A stretch of DNA of 13,096 nt. Source: Saccoglossus kowalevskii. Lineage: Eukaryota; Hemichordata; Enteropneusta; Harrimaniidae. The stretch covers positions 76,134-89,229 of the forward strand of contig NW_003131884.1 in NCBI RefSeq assembly GCF_000003605.2, written 5' to 3'. The notes below the pieces were generated by a model. It was not told where the DNA came from. It saw only the letters and a program-made list of their open reading frames with translations, and searched no databases. The position numbers and the translations under genes were made by a program. This document shows, piece after piece, positions 1 to 9,587 of this stretch (within the stretch, counting starts at the first letter, position 1; every line of letters starts with the position of its first letter).

Positions 1-360
1 TATATTGACGGACATATTGGTGTAGATATATGACGACCATATTGGTGTAGATATATTGACGGCCATATTGGTGTAGATATATTGACGGACATATTGGTGT
101 AGATATAGTGACGACCATATTGGTGTAGATATATTGACGGCCATATTGGTGTAGATATATTGACGGACATATTGATGTAGATATATTGACGACCATATTG
201 GTGTAAATATATTGACGGACATATTGGTGTAGATATATTGACGGACATATTGGTGTAAATATATTGACGGACATATTAGTGTTGATATATTGACGGACAT
301 ATTGCAGTATAAATATTGACGGACATAAAGGTGTAGATATATTGACGAACATATCGGTGT
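1..360. repeat. 26-bp minisatellite array, truncated by the window start
   Basis: About 14 tandem units are present. The unit begins TGACGGACATATTGG and ends TGTAGATATAT. Counting the GACG anchor gives starts at 7, 32, 58, 84, 110, 136, 162, 188, 214, 240, 266, 292, 318 and 344, so twelve of thirteen spacings are exactly 26 bp and the first is 25 (one T lost). Units 1-10 differ by only a few bases, while the last four drift progressively before the array dissolves into unique sequence near 360. The array is open at the left edge, so its true copy number is unknown. No frame through it is worth calling a protein. It is a classic minisatellite; a function is not implied. Confidence 0.97.
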
Positions 361-632
361 CTCATCGAACGTTCACAATGAAATATTCAAGTATGTCACG
401 TAGAGCGTCTCGTGGCGGCGGTGGTATGACGTCACATGCAAAAGGATTTATGTCAAGCCCTTTCTCCTATAATAGTTCTCTACTATTTTTTTACCTAATC
501 TTAGTACGCAGCCTCTCTCGATCCCTCAGTGGATAATCATATTCGGCATTTTGTGAAACACGAGTACTTAACTACATTTGATTATCGGTCTGCCAAAAAA
601 ACCATAAAAAGTGTGTTGGAGTAGGAAAGAAA
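361..632. other. Unique non-coding stretch with one CRE palindrome
   Basis: I see no gene here. A 64-codon frame at 342-536 begins inside the decaying end of the minisatellite and has a low-complexity, serine/arginine/glycine-rich translation; it is most likely a chance frame. The only marked motif is TGACGTCA at 427-434, listed separately. A short GAACGTTC palindrome sits at 366-373. Confidence 0.6.
427..434. promoter_or_regulatory. CRE-type palindrome TGACGTCA
   Basis: This is an exact match to the full cAMP-response element bound by CREB/ATF-family bZIP proteins in animals. It is followed directly by CATGCAAA. Whether it is occupied cannot be seen; no gene start is recognisable nearby. 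It is one of three exact copies in the window. Confidence 0.25.
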
Positions 633-688
633 CACAACTGATATGTAACGATTTGTTGCAATATAACAATACGCGCATATCAGTTGTG
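633..688. repeat. Perfect 13-bp inverted repeat, 56-nt hairpin
   Basis: The left arm CACAACTGATATG (633-645) is perfectly complementary to the right arm CATATCAGTTGTG (676-688), with 30 nt between. Inside the spacer TTGTT (653-657) can pair with AACAA (665-669), giving an outer 13-bp stem, an internal loop, a 5-bp inner stem and a 7-nt terminal loop. By rough count a 13-bp perfect inverted repeat with spacing under 60 nt is expected about 0.01 times in 13 kb. Either strand could fold. It is shorter and more interrupted than a typical animal pre-miRNA, so I call it only a hairpin; it could also be the remnant of a small inverted-repeat transposon. Confidence 0.8.
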
Positions 689-3278
689 AATTATGTGTCA
701 CGGTTCGAGGTTGTCTATTACAGATCTAACAGATCACGTGACCGCCGAATATTGTTTAGATAACCCAGTCTGCAACTGATGAAAGTGACTTTAAATACGA
801 GTTCTCTAAAAATGCGCGTCGCTGCTGTGATGATCTGATTAAATAGGGATATGTAGTGAGTTTGAGACGTGGCGCATATTCACACGTTCTTAGTAGTTAA
901 ATTATTTGCAATCATACTCGTAATTCTTACTTCACGCCAAATCTCACGAGGTCGTTCGACCTTCCCTCCTTTTTGGAATATTTGCGTGTAATGTTACTAA
1001 ATATACCTTGGAAGGCAGTCAAGTTACATTGTTAGGTCACAACCTTGCTGATTAGCCATTCTCTTTGCGACTGCAATAATTCCAAAAATATGGTGTTTCT
1101 AATGAAACCTCTAACTGTTCATTATCGTAGTCTTTGTAACGTTAACCCTCGATAAAATGTTCTCATCGAGTTCGTAACTATGCTATTTAGTGTTTTATTA
1201 GTTAGTAGAAATTCCATCTGTTGTAGATTTAAGAAGTTTCTTCGTGTAGATGTTTATTTCCGTTGTGTGTGTGATCGCGCCCTCTGTGTGATAAGTCCGC
1301 TGTTGTTTTGCGATTCATTTTGTTTAACTTCGTCTATTTTTATGTACACATTGAAAAGGTGTTATTTTGGTGTTTTCAATTCGTTTATTTATAATTATCA
1401 AAACCAAGCAAAAGTAATTGAGGTGAAAATTATTTTAATCAATACGATTACAATATAGGATTTGTTTAATTATTTGCTCTCTCAAAATTGAAATGATAAA
1501 CAAATACAAACGAATATGTGACTGTGTGTCGTAGAATGCATCCCTGTCTTTGTCGATACCGGCGAAAATCTGTGTCGGTTGTATTTTGTCCGTGTGAACA
1601 GCTTATTTATTCACCAGTCCCCGCCCAAAGATATTTTTCTTAATCAAACTGGATTGTTACGAGAATGTAATTGGAAATGTTTCGCGTAGTAGCAGCGGCA
1701 ATGACAATACACTACTGTATACAACGGAGAACGAGGTTACGGCTTCCAACAAACCTATGTAAATGCCTTTCCTGTTTCCGGAGAGAAGGGGTCGTATAGT
1801 GAATATGTATCAGATTTTTGTGAACAATCCCCATAAAGAAAGAAGAAATAAAGAAGTTGTTTGTTTGTTTTTTCAGGAAAAAACGTTAGCCTGTTCGAAG
1901 GCATATTTAACATTCCAGAATGGACTTTGCACGAGACAATTTTCATGGGAGTTCCCTTAAAGCGTGTTCTCACTGCTTGCTACTAGTGATTTTCCGGACA
2001 ATTACATATCGGCTTGTGTGATGTAAGCAGTAAATCCAAGTGGAAAATAAAAATTGCCTTTGATTTAGGTTAAAAGCATTTAAACAACTTTACTGTCTGT
2101 AGAAGACATAGTATGAGTAAAGTGACGACAATAGTGAGTCCTCCGATTCCTATTTTTATCAGCTTTCACATCCTTACGTGACAAGGAATATTTATCGAGT
2201 CCATAAAAAGGGGGTTACCCATAGAGTACTGTTACGGTGTTCATGTAAGACACTCAATACACGTAAATTATAATTAATTAAACCTTTGAGCCTTTAACTT
2301 GTGTCACCTTTCACAAAATAAACATGCTTAATTATTTTAGATTATTTTTTTAAATTTATATTAGGACAAATTATGTCAATTTGATTTAAAGGTTATCAAA
2401 AAGTTATAGAAATATACATAATATCAGACAAACTGTCGCAACAATTTGGGCTGGACAACATATTGCGCTCCAATGGTTGAACAATGTAACTTTGATGTCA
2501 CGAATTCAAATTTTACGCTTTGCTTCCCGCACATTTTAGGCCATTTGTGACGGGAAACAATCACCGAAATGAAGTTCTCTAAAATACATAATCCGTCAAA
2601 AAAACCACTCTGTCATGTCACAATAACGGCAACCAACACGAGGTACTGTATGAGTGCATACTTTGAGGTATCCTCGTAATAACCTTATTATTATACATCT
2701 TTTCCTTCTGAGGATACATTATGGGAATGCCGAAATCCAAAATGTTTAGAACAGAATCAGCAAACTTCTTTGTGCGGATTAAACCCTGGTGGCAGCCATG
2801 TTTGTTTTTATTATTAGAGGGCGCTTACGCGCGTAATCATTCCATATTTGGAATTCGCATTTCCTTATATGGTAGGGTAAAAAATATCCTGTAAAATACC
2901 GCAAAATTGGGCACGCTTAAACATATGGCGTTAAGTGACAGATGTATAATAGGAGAAAGTATGCGACGCTAAACATGAATATATTATCGAGCAAATATGT
3001 CAGTGAGTCAAGACATGCTCCTGAATCGACAATATGTATTATCGTCAAAATAATTAATACGTAACTTTTCAATTGTTTAATTCCCCATACGTCATGACAA
3101 CGTTGACACAAAACACTTAGGCACTCATATTTTGACACTACATTAATCTCTCCTGATAATTCGGATTTAATTATTTTTATTTTATTTTGTCATTGCTGTC
3201 AGTTGCCGTAAAAGCAAGTTCACGTGGTCACATTAATATTTTTAGACAAATGTGACGCAAGATGTCCGTCCTGGTGAC
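689..3278. other. Long unique non-coding stretch
   Basis: Nothing here is convincingly genic. The longest frame is 92 codons (1180-1458, plus), whose translation is dominated by F, C, I, L and S, as expected from reading T-rich DNA. The frames at 1755-1973 (minus), 1763-1960 (plus) and 2917-3138 (minus) are no better; the first two overlap on opposite strands. A good splice-acceptor-like tract ends in CAG near 1877 but is followed by only 84 open bases. TCACGTGA at 734-741 is listed separately, and a CpG-rich 12-bp palindrome, TTACGCGCGTAA, sits at 2825-2836. No repeats longer than short AT-rich runs were seen. Confidence 0.6.
734..741. promoter_or_regulatory. E-box/M-box palindrome TCACGTGA
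   Basis: This is an exact match to the extended E-box preferred by MiT/TFE, USF and related bHLH-ZIP factors in animals (GTCACGTGAC is the longer lysosomal CLEAR form; here it reads ATCACGTGAC). It is one of three exact copies in the window. No adjacent transcription start is recognisable, so function is unproven. Confidence 0.22.
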
Positions 3279-3326
3279 GGTGACGTCAGATTAAATTGGA
3301 CACATTTTTTGTTTAAATCTGTCACC
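3279..3326. repeat. Imperfect inverted repeat carrying a CRE palindrome
   Basis: GGTGA (3279-3283) pairs with TCACC (3322-3326). CAGATT (3287-3292) pairs with AATCTG (3316-3321), and a further AAA/TTT can extend the stem. CGT (3284-3286) is left as a bulge on the left arm only. The CRE-type TGACGTCA at 3281-3288 spans this bulge. About 14 pairs form with a 16-20 nt loop. This is weaker than the other hairpins and could be chance in AT-rich DNA. Confidence 0.35.
3281..3288. promoter_or_regulatory. CRE-type palindrome TGACGTCA
   Basis: This is the second exact TGACGTCA. It lies in a run that also contains TGACG at 3252, 3274 and 3281, so the local half-site density is high. The reverse-orientation relative TTACGTCA occurs 260 bp further on, at 3544-3551. 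Binding is unproven. Confidence 0.25.
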
Positions 3327-5382
3327 ACATTAATCTACAGATTACATCATGTTATCATTGACCATTTTCCATAACGACGATGTGTCTATCAACTTGAGTC
3401 TCAATTAGCAAGATGATTGAGTAATATACTGCATCTTTCTTCAAAGTCAATCACTGGAAAACAGTATTTTTGTTTAATAATGGACAACCGTAGGGTCAAA
3501 AACGTATCAACTCCATTAAAGACCGTGTTATAATTTACACCCATTACGTCACATAAGCGCTTCGTCGCCAGAGGGCCATGCCGGTAGATTTATGATGAAC
3601 GTGCAGCATCGTACGATTGTACATATATTTAGTATGAATTAACCATGAAGTGGTGTATTTCCTTGTGACCTCGGGCAATACGCGCACACGATACAGCATA
3701 CGGTATTTGTGATTTATATTGTTATACGACAGACACACTTGTATATGAGCAACAAGTTATCCTATAAGCATACAACATTCGTGTTGACAGAAAACCGATT
3801 ATTAGAATACGTCATCTGTTTGTAGATTTGTTCGTTGTTGATTTATGTCACACACGTACACTGGATTTCTTTGATTTTAAGTGCAACGATTTGCTCTTTT
3901 TTCAGGATTTTGCAGTACTGCAATCCCACATTTACCAGTATTTCATAGCATATAACGCAAATCGCTACAAACGAGGAGGGAAGAATGTCGGAGTTGTTAA
4001 CTACTCTGACAAAACAAATCACGTGATACTTAAGCCCGGAAAAGGGTCGGTTATGACGTAAATGTGCAATGATAACATTATAGGATGATTCAATGAGCAC
4101 GGCATTGCCAAGTAAGATAAATAACAGATACTATTTCTGCTCCCGCGCGCTTTTCTGAAATCCCCTCTAGATATGTCTGCGTGATAGCCACATATGTCAT
4201 CTTTCGGTTTGTTTGATATCGGAACAAGCTATCAGCATAGGTATCAACTTTCCGTAAAATTTGCTAGCTATATAATTTGACGATTTGACGGATCGTGAAA
4301 TGCATAGTACGTCTGTACATTTGGAATTATTTGAACGGGTTACTTTGAAGCCGATAACAGCGATGTCTCCAAGCACGCCGTATATTACACAATGATTGGG
4401 AAATAAATAACAGTGATATAGATTGTACATTCTTTTTGCAGGTCGTGGCGTGACGCGTTTTCTCGAAGATTGGTTTATTTACACCGTATGAAAATGTATT
4501 GTCACTGTTGGGGGTCGTGCTGGCGGATTCACTGACCTTGATTTTTATTTATTTTCAAGTTTATAACAATTCTTCCTCGTATTTTCTCTCTTTCACTTGA
4601 AGCAGGTAATCTCTATGTACAGTCCATGATATATTTTATATATAAAAACTGCGGAACAATATCTAAATGAGACGTTTTTTCTGGTGCAGTTAGTCATTTT
4701 TTTTTTCTTCGCCAATTTTGTATGTCGCCTAATTTTCAGACAAAGAGATTGACTACTTATAAAATCAGTCCACGGTCATTATGCCCACGTGTGTCACTGA
4801 ATATATGTGAAATTGGTTGTCTCAAAATAGCGACTTGACTGTTTTGTGACCTGAAATGATTTGTTAAGGGTAATTATGGGTTGATCTGCTCCAATTACTG
4901 TTCGTCTTCTCCGATTGTTTGTATTTAACACAGTTGTATGCATATTTGTTTAAATCAGAATTGCGTGCCCTTATTTTGTCTTTTTCGATCGATAAATATT
5001 ATTTTTTCTGTTAAGATTTAATTTTCCGTTTCAATATTCGTATCCCTTCCCAAAACGTGAGAAATACATCTCACTACTCGTGTGTTGTTCAGCAGTGATT
5101 GTATGAGTTTGATTTAATAGGAACACGGAAGAAAGTTTTGCGCACATAAAAACAAATATTTAGTTAGATTGACACCGTATTACACCCAACTCCTTATCAT
5201 AACGCCGATGAGCGAGTCGTGACGGCGACCCATGGTGTCTATTTCTAATAATCTAAGCGTGAAATTGATCATATTCATTCACCCGTCTCGGTGTAATGTA
5301 TACCTTAAATAGATATATATAGTTAACGCCAAGGTTATCTTTTTCGCGATCTGGAAAATGACGATAACGAGGCTGTTGATAT
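3327..5382. other. Long unique non-coding stretch with one weak exon candidate
   Basis: No confident gene is present. Open frames of 64-85 codons occur on both strands (3544-3738 minus, 3828-4061 plus, 3843-4100 minus, 4197-4430 minus) and are at the level expected by chance. A polypyrimidine tract ending in TTTTTTCAG at about 3905 precedes an open stretch to a GTAAAT donor-like site at 4058; this is discussed as a finding. A second acceptor-like CTTTTTGCAG ends at 4440, but the open frames after it are only 15-30 codons. TCACGTGA lies at 4019-4026. A homopolymer T tract lies around 4698-4707. No mobile element was recognised. Confidence 0.55.
4019..4026. promoter_or_regulatory. E-box/M-box palindrome TCACGTGA
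   Basis: This is an exact copy inside a 10-bp palindrome, ATCACGTGAT (4018-4027). It lies 28 bp upstream of TGACGTAA, a CRE-like variant at 4054-4061. Close pairing of bHLH-ZIP and bZIP sites is known in animal enhancers, but nothing else here proves an enhancer. Confidence 0.22.
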
Positions 5383-5436
5383 ACGTGTAACACGTCTCCG
5401 AAATATGTTCAACAAATTACACGTTTAGTAGTGTAA
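5383..5436. repeat. Cluster of ACGTGTAA/TTACACGT palindromic repeats
   Basis: ACGTGT-A-ACACGT (5383-5395) is a perfect 6-bp inverted repeat with a one-base centre. ACGTGTAA (5383-5390) recurs inverted as TTACACGT at 5417-5424, and TTACAC (5417-5422) is again inverted as GTGTAA at 5431-5436. The result is three alternately oriented copies of one hexamer within 54 bp. It could be a multi-site protein-binding element or chance clustering. Confidence 0.35.
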
Positions 5437-7637
5437 GAATCACACTGATATTTTGCCGATAAGGAAACAGAATACGACTTCATCAAGCAATGGGTGTGAA
5501 TCTTGTTGATATTGAGCTGATATGCCTGGATATTAAATTGCAATGAAACACAAGCCTCGTTCACATTTTATGGCAGGTAGTGGGCAGCTAACATATTGCT
5601 TTGTTCTAATTTGTTCTGATAAAACGTCGAGCTGATTAGAAATGTCACTCAATGATTCAACATCGATGAGTAGTCGAAACATATCAATTATTGAACAACA
5701 AAAAGTGTACTATATTCATGTTCGGCTTAGTAAAACCAACATAGAGACAGTATATCTTCAGGATCGGCACTAATGATATGAGTCACTGAAAAGACTCACG
5801 TGATACCAGGATCTGATAAAACCTCGCATATTGCTTGTTCTTGTCACATCTTTGGGAAAACTAGATGTTACATAAGTTTATCTACGATCGAATGTCCCTT
5901 CTTAATTGATGTGAAATAATTTGGCGTCATGTTGTACAAATCAATATTGCGTAGTAAGACTGTCTGAAAAACAACACTGTGGGAAAACAGCGAGATATAT
6001 TGTCGATAAATGTAACTAAAGATGCATATACATATATGCTGTTACTGTATTTTGATAAATGCATTAGATTACGATTTATTGTGACTCGCGATAAACCAAA
6101 ACTACTGTTCCTGCAGAACACAACTGAGCATGCGTACGATGGCACAATAAAATTCTCTACTGCGTATCATCACAAATACATAGTATAGTTTTTTTCCATT
6201 TTTCAACGAATGAATACAATTCAGTGTACTGCAAAAGTATCATTATTTGTTTAGTATTAAGCATAATCTAATTTGAACAACAACGTGCAGTGTCAACCAA
6301 CGATGTTGAAAAATATATTTTTTTCTGATGTGAACGTAGTTTTCACACGAGCAATGATTCACCCAACAACCTGTGCCCCGTTCGGAGTATAACGAGTGTT
6401 CCGGGCAACCGATTAACAATCCTCAAATCCGATTATAGGCAAAGTGAAATTAATTCCCGACTTCGTGCCTGGAGTTTTAACACATGTAAATATTTTGAAA
6501 CCTGTTCACTATTCCACATAAAAACGCGTACACCAACCATGTCAACCATGTATTCTGAATGCATAATCAATCCTACGGTCACTTAATTGAATGACCATGC
6601 ATATCCTGTTCGTTCTGTTCGCGCGTGGCGTTAGGCAAACTGATGGAGGACTATTACGTGTGTTGACAAGCGAAACGACCTCAGAGAGAACCCACCTTCA
6701 CCAAATTCTCCATCATCTGGCAAGTACATGGCAATCATGGCTACCACTTACTATAAAATGAATTGATTGAAGCAATATGCTAAAATTTCTCTCTCTTAAA
6801 AGGAACGTAATTTCGATCTTACAATTTTCGCGTATCCTTGTCTCGCCGCGTAAAATTTTACTTTTTAATTTTACATTCAAATGATTATTCTGTATTATTA
6901 TCATTCAAGTGAATTTATTTCCTGGTGTTCAATAACAGTTGACTTCCCATGAGTATCGTATGGCGTCAACGGCATTCCACAACCTCAAAAGTAATTGGTC
7001 GTTCGGTTCATTTTGTGTTTGTTGGCCGATAAGCACTACCCCGAGAATGGAAATATAATTTTAGTATCCTTTCATTCGTGCCAGACAATTCAAAATCTTA
7101 AATATGACAAATTTATTGTTATTACCTTTAAGTCCTTCAATGCATTCCGGGCAATTGTTTACAACATGAAAACGTCATTTAGACAAAGAAATAAAGCCTA
7201 GTTCATTGTTGACAAATTCGCTTTCGGCAAAAATAGACAATTTTGCTCTAATAGTATGCTGTTCATATGATGATAGAAAATGCAGTTTGTTGGGCGATGC
7301 TGGCGTGCAAAGAATTTTTGAGGTTTTTAGTAACAAGTAGACAGAAGTGATAAAGTTGAATTGTTTTTGTAATGTCGTTTTCATCGAAACGATTGGCATT
7401 TTGTCTAGTCCTAAAACGAATAGCTCAACCTGACTGAATAACATATTATTTGAAAAACCTAGTAAATATTATTCTGGATTTAACGGTGAAAATTTGAAAA
7501 ACTTATGCATACCAATTCTGATGAAAAATAGTATGTTCATTTTGAAGACTCATAACTGTCAGAATATTCTACATAGGTTGTCTGCTTATGAAATAAAAAC
7601 CATACGAATAGAGTGACAGCGCAAAGTGTGAACAAAC
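5437..7637. other. Long unique non-coding stretch
   Basis: No gene is recognisable. Frames of 63-89 codons (5927-6145 minus, 5979-6188 plus, 6713-6904 minus, 6995-7201 plus, 7175-7444 minus) sit on both strands, overlap each other in part, and have no recognisable domain. A 12-bp arm pair matching at 9 of 12 positions around TGAGTC/GACTCA lies near 5775-5805 and overlaps the E-box at 5796-5803. No tandem repeat or transposon end was seen. Confidence 0.55.
5796..5803. promoter_or_regulatory. E-box/M-box palindrome TCACGTGA
   Basis: This is the third exact copy in the window. Its left half also forms the right arm of a TGAGTC...GACTCA inverted repeat that starts about 20 bp upstream; TGAGTCA itself is an AP-1-type site. 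No promoter can be placed near it. Confidence 0.22.
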
Positions 7638-7645
7638 TATATAAA
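7638..7645 (+). promoter_or_regulatory. TATA-box-like site
   Basis: TATATAAA fits the animal TATA-box consensus and is followed by a GC-richer stretch (TGCCGCACGC...GGCCTGGCG), a composition shift seen at some core promoters. No strong initiator falls at the expected 28-32 bp downstream; the nearest AGTCACAC is about 44 bp away. No downstream open frame supports a gene. In AT-rich DNA such strings are common, so confidence is low. Confidence 0.12.
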
Positions 7646-7762
7646 TGCCGCACGCTAGTGTGGCCTGGCGTTATCCATGACAGTCACACACGTTGGACAT
7701 ATACAATTTACAATTATAACCAATTTTTCCGGTTACTGTTTTTTATCATAATATATACACAG

Positions 7763-7790
7763 TATATATCCATAAATATATATCCATAAA
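7763..7790. repeat. Two perfect 14-bp direct repeats
   Basis: TATATATCCATAAA occurs twice head-to-tail (7763-7776 and 7777-7790) inside an AT-only neighbourhood. This is a short slippage-type duplication. Confidence 0.8.
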
Positions 7791-7811
7791 AAAACAATAT
7801 ATTGAAAAAGT

Positions 7812-7851
7812 TGAACAACGAGAGCTGTTTGGAAACAGTTGTTTGTGTTCA
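7812..7851. repeat. Nested imperfect hairpin
   Basis: CTGTTT (7825-7830) and AAACAG (7833-7838) are perfectly complementary around a GG centre. AACAAC (7814-7819) can pair with GTTGTT (7838-7843) if GAGAGC is bulged. TGAACA (7812-7817) is also complementary to TGTTCA (7846-7851). The alternatives compete, so the region is symmetric rather than one clean stem. Confidence 0.4.
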
Positions 7852-9522
7852 TACACATTTGATATCAAACTGTTCTCAATGTCATTCAAAATGGCGCGAA
7901 AATGAGTGTTGGAAAATCGAGATATCTGCATCAATCAACAAGAAAGAAGGTAAATAATGAACCATAAAGATGCAATTTGTTCTCATACGTTTGTGGAATA
8001 ACAACATACACATAATATCGTGATTCAGTGCGTGTAACTATCTGCGTAATCGAAGTAACGACCTCCCTGTAAATAAGAAATGTAACGACAACATATAACC
8101 AAACGATAACGAATTATTTTGCGAAATTATCGATTTAAATATCCATTTTGACAAATCGTTCAGGCGATACATATTGTTAAATGTATACAGAATGTTGGGA
8201 AGGTATTTAAAATGAACAAAAGTGAGTATAAAAAAAAACGAAAACAAAACAGGTTGTAAATCCCGTATTCGGCGTCAGTACCTGTGATTTCGCTGAGTAC
8301 GCGCTGAAATTGAAATTGATTAGAAGTCTGTGTGTGTGGGCAGCTAACCAGTACTGCCGAAGGAAATGATCGAATCAAGCGTATTGAAAATTGTATTATC
8401 GTTTAGTACTCTTACGCAAAGCACGACTACTTGTCTAACTGCTAACATTTACTTCAAAATTAGACGGCGTTGATCGCAATGTGTGGGTGATTTTACAAAG
8501 AATACACCATCTGCTATGATGATGGTCGATTCTATTGCACATTTGCTGCTTTGATATATCGCGATGTGTTTTATCCGAAAAAATAATTCTCAATTAAGCA
8601 TCGAAAAATGAGTACACTGGGGAATTGTAATTATCATGGCGTTGCGATTTGCTCATAGACACTTTAACGATGTCGTTTACTTCTTATTATGTAATTATGT
8701 GTGTGCCTGCAAGACACAGATTCAGATATTAATGAGCGAAACAATGTTATTACCACCTTGCCTGCAGTGGATCTATACTTAGAATGATTGCGATTAGAGC
8801 GCTTTTAAACATTATCTTTCACATTTTCTCAGACATAGTATGTACCTGTTTTTCCGTCTGAAAATATAATCTGCCTCTTTCTGTTAATGGCCTCTCCCTT
8901 GGCGATCTCATTTAGGTTATCCATACTAGTGTGTCCGTGTATACGACCGTACTTTTGTTGAGTTCCCGCGTTTTCATATCAACTATTCTTATTATCTTTG
9001 ATTTGACCCCGCTCCACGGTTTCCTCTTTTCTCTCCCAACATCAGAGTAGATGTACCATGTGCATTGTCACTGTATTTGAGACATCACTTTCGATCATTA
9101 ACACTTACAAGGTGCCTGGATTCGAACTATCCGGAATCAGGTGCACGTAATTAAATTTATTGTACAAACATGAACCATTCCTTTCTCTCACTATTAGTGT
9201 GTAACTTCTAATTTGAGAAGCGGGAGAACAGCAGATGTTATCATCAAACGATCGCACTCAGTGGCACTCTTGTAATAACCAGTAAATTTTACACCCCTGT
9301 GAAACCAAATTCGCATCTGTTTACCGCCGTAAAAAGAACACTATTAAATCATAAAAATCTCTTGTGAAACGGTGATTTGTGTAAGTGCCATTTGCGTTAA
9401 TGTTTAGAATCATGACTGCACAGTTATTTTTTTACGGGATCGCCTTGGTAACCGGTGGATGTCTGGTGTGACTTTATTTGGTTGTATGATGTAATAAAAA
9501 CGAGTAGTGGTCGTTTTGTCTG
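7852..9522. other. Long unique non-coding stretch
   Basis: No gene is recognisable. The longest frames are 72 and 69 codons (8160-8378 and 8038-8247, both minus and overlapping each other). A tRNA B-box-like string on the minus strand at 9118-9128 is discussed as a finding; no tRNA cloverleaf can be built around it. Nothing else stands out. Confidence 0.55.
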
Positions 9523-9587
9523 GCGACATAACCAAAGTTCACGCTCGACCTCATCAGTCCCAGGATCGAGCGTGAACCCCGTGTCGC
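9523..9587. repeat. GC-rich 65-nt hairpin with perfect 12-bp core
   Basis: The core arms GTTCACGCTCGA (9537-9548) and TCGAGCGTGAAC (9566-9577) are perfectly complementary. Inside, CCT (9549-9551) pairs with AGG (9562-9564) with one bulged A, leaving a 10-nt loop. Outside, GCGACA (9523-9528) pairs with TGTCGC (9582-9587) across an asymmetric 8/4-nt internal loop. In total about 21 pairs form over 65 nt. By rough count a 12-bp perfect inverted repeat at this spacing is expected about 0.05 times in 13 kb, and the outer pairing makes chance less likely. The stem is strongly GC-rich in an AT-rich window and lies in a local CpG cluster. The size fits a pre-miRNA or another structured RNA, but the 8/4 internal loop is unusual for a pre-miRNA. 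Confidence 0.85.

Noticed and set aside
1-360. CRISPR array
   Set aside because: The units are head-to-tail with no unique spacers; this is a minisatellite in eukaryote-like DNA.
1180-1458. 92-codon plus-strand open frame
   Set aside because: The translation is dominated by F, C, I, L and S from T-rich DNA, no family is recognisable, and frames of this length are expected by chance.
1878-1960. Possible exon after a TTTTTTCAG acceptor-like site
   Set aside because: Only about 84 open bases follow, with no donor or partner exon, and an opposite-strand frame covers the same bases.
2825-2836. 12-bp palindrome TTACGCGCGTAA
   Set aside because: About three 12-bp palindromes are expected by chance in this length; only its CpG content is notable.
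4441-4486. Possible short exon after CTTTTTGCAG
   Set aside because: Open frames after it are only 15-30 codons and share no phase evidence with the candidate at 3906-4057.
5580-8348. 13-bp exact direct repeat GTGGGCAGCTAAC at 5580-5592 and 8336-8348
   Set aside because: One or two such 13-mer pairs are expected by chance in 13 kb, and the flanks do not match.
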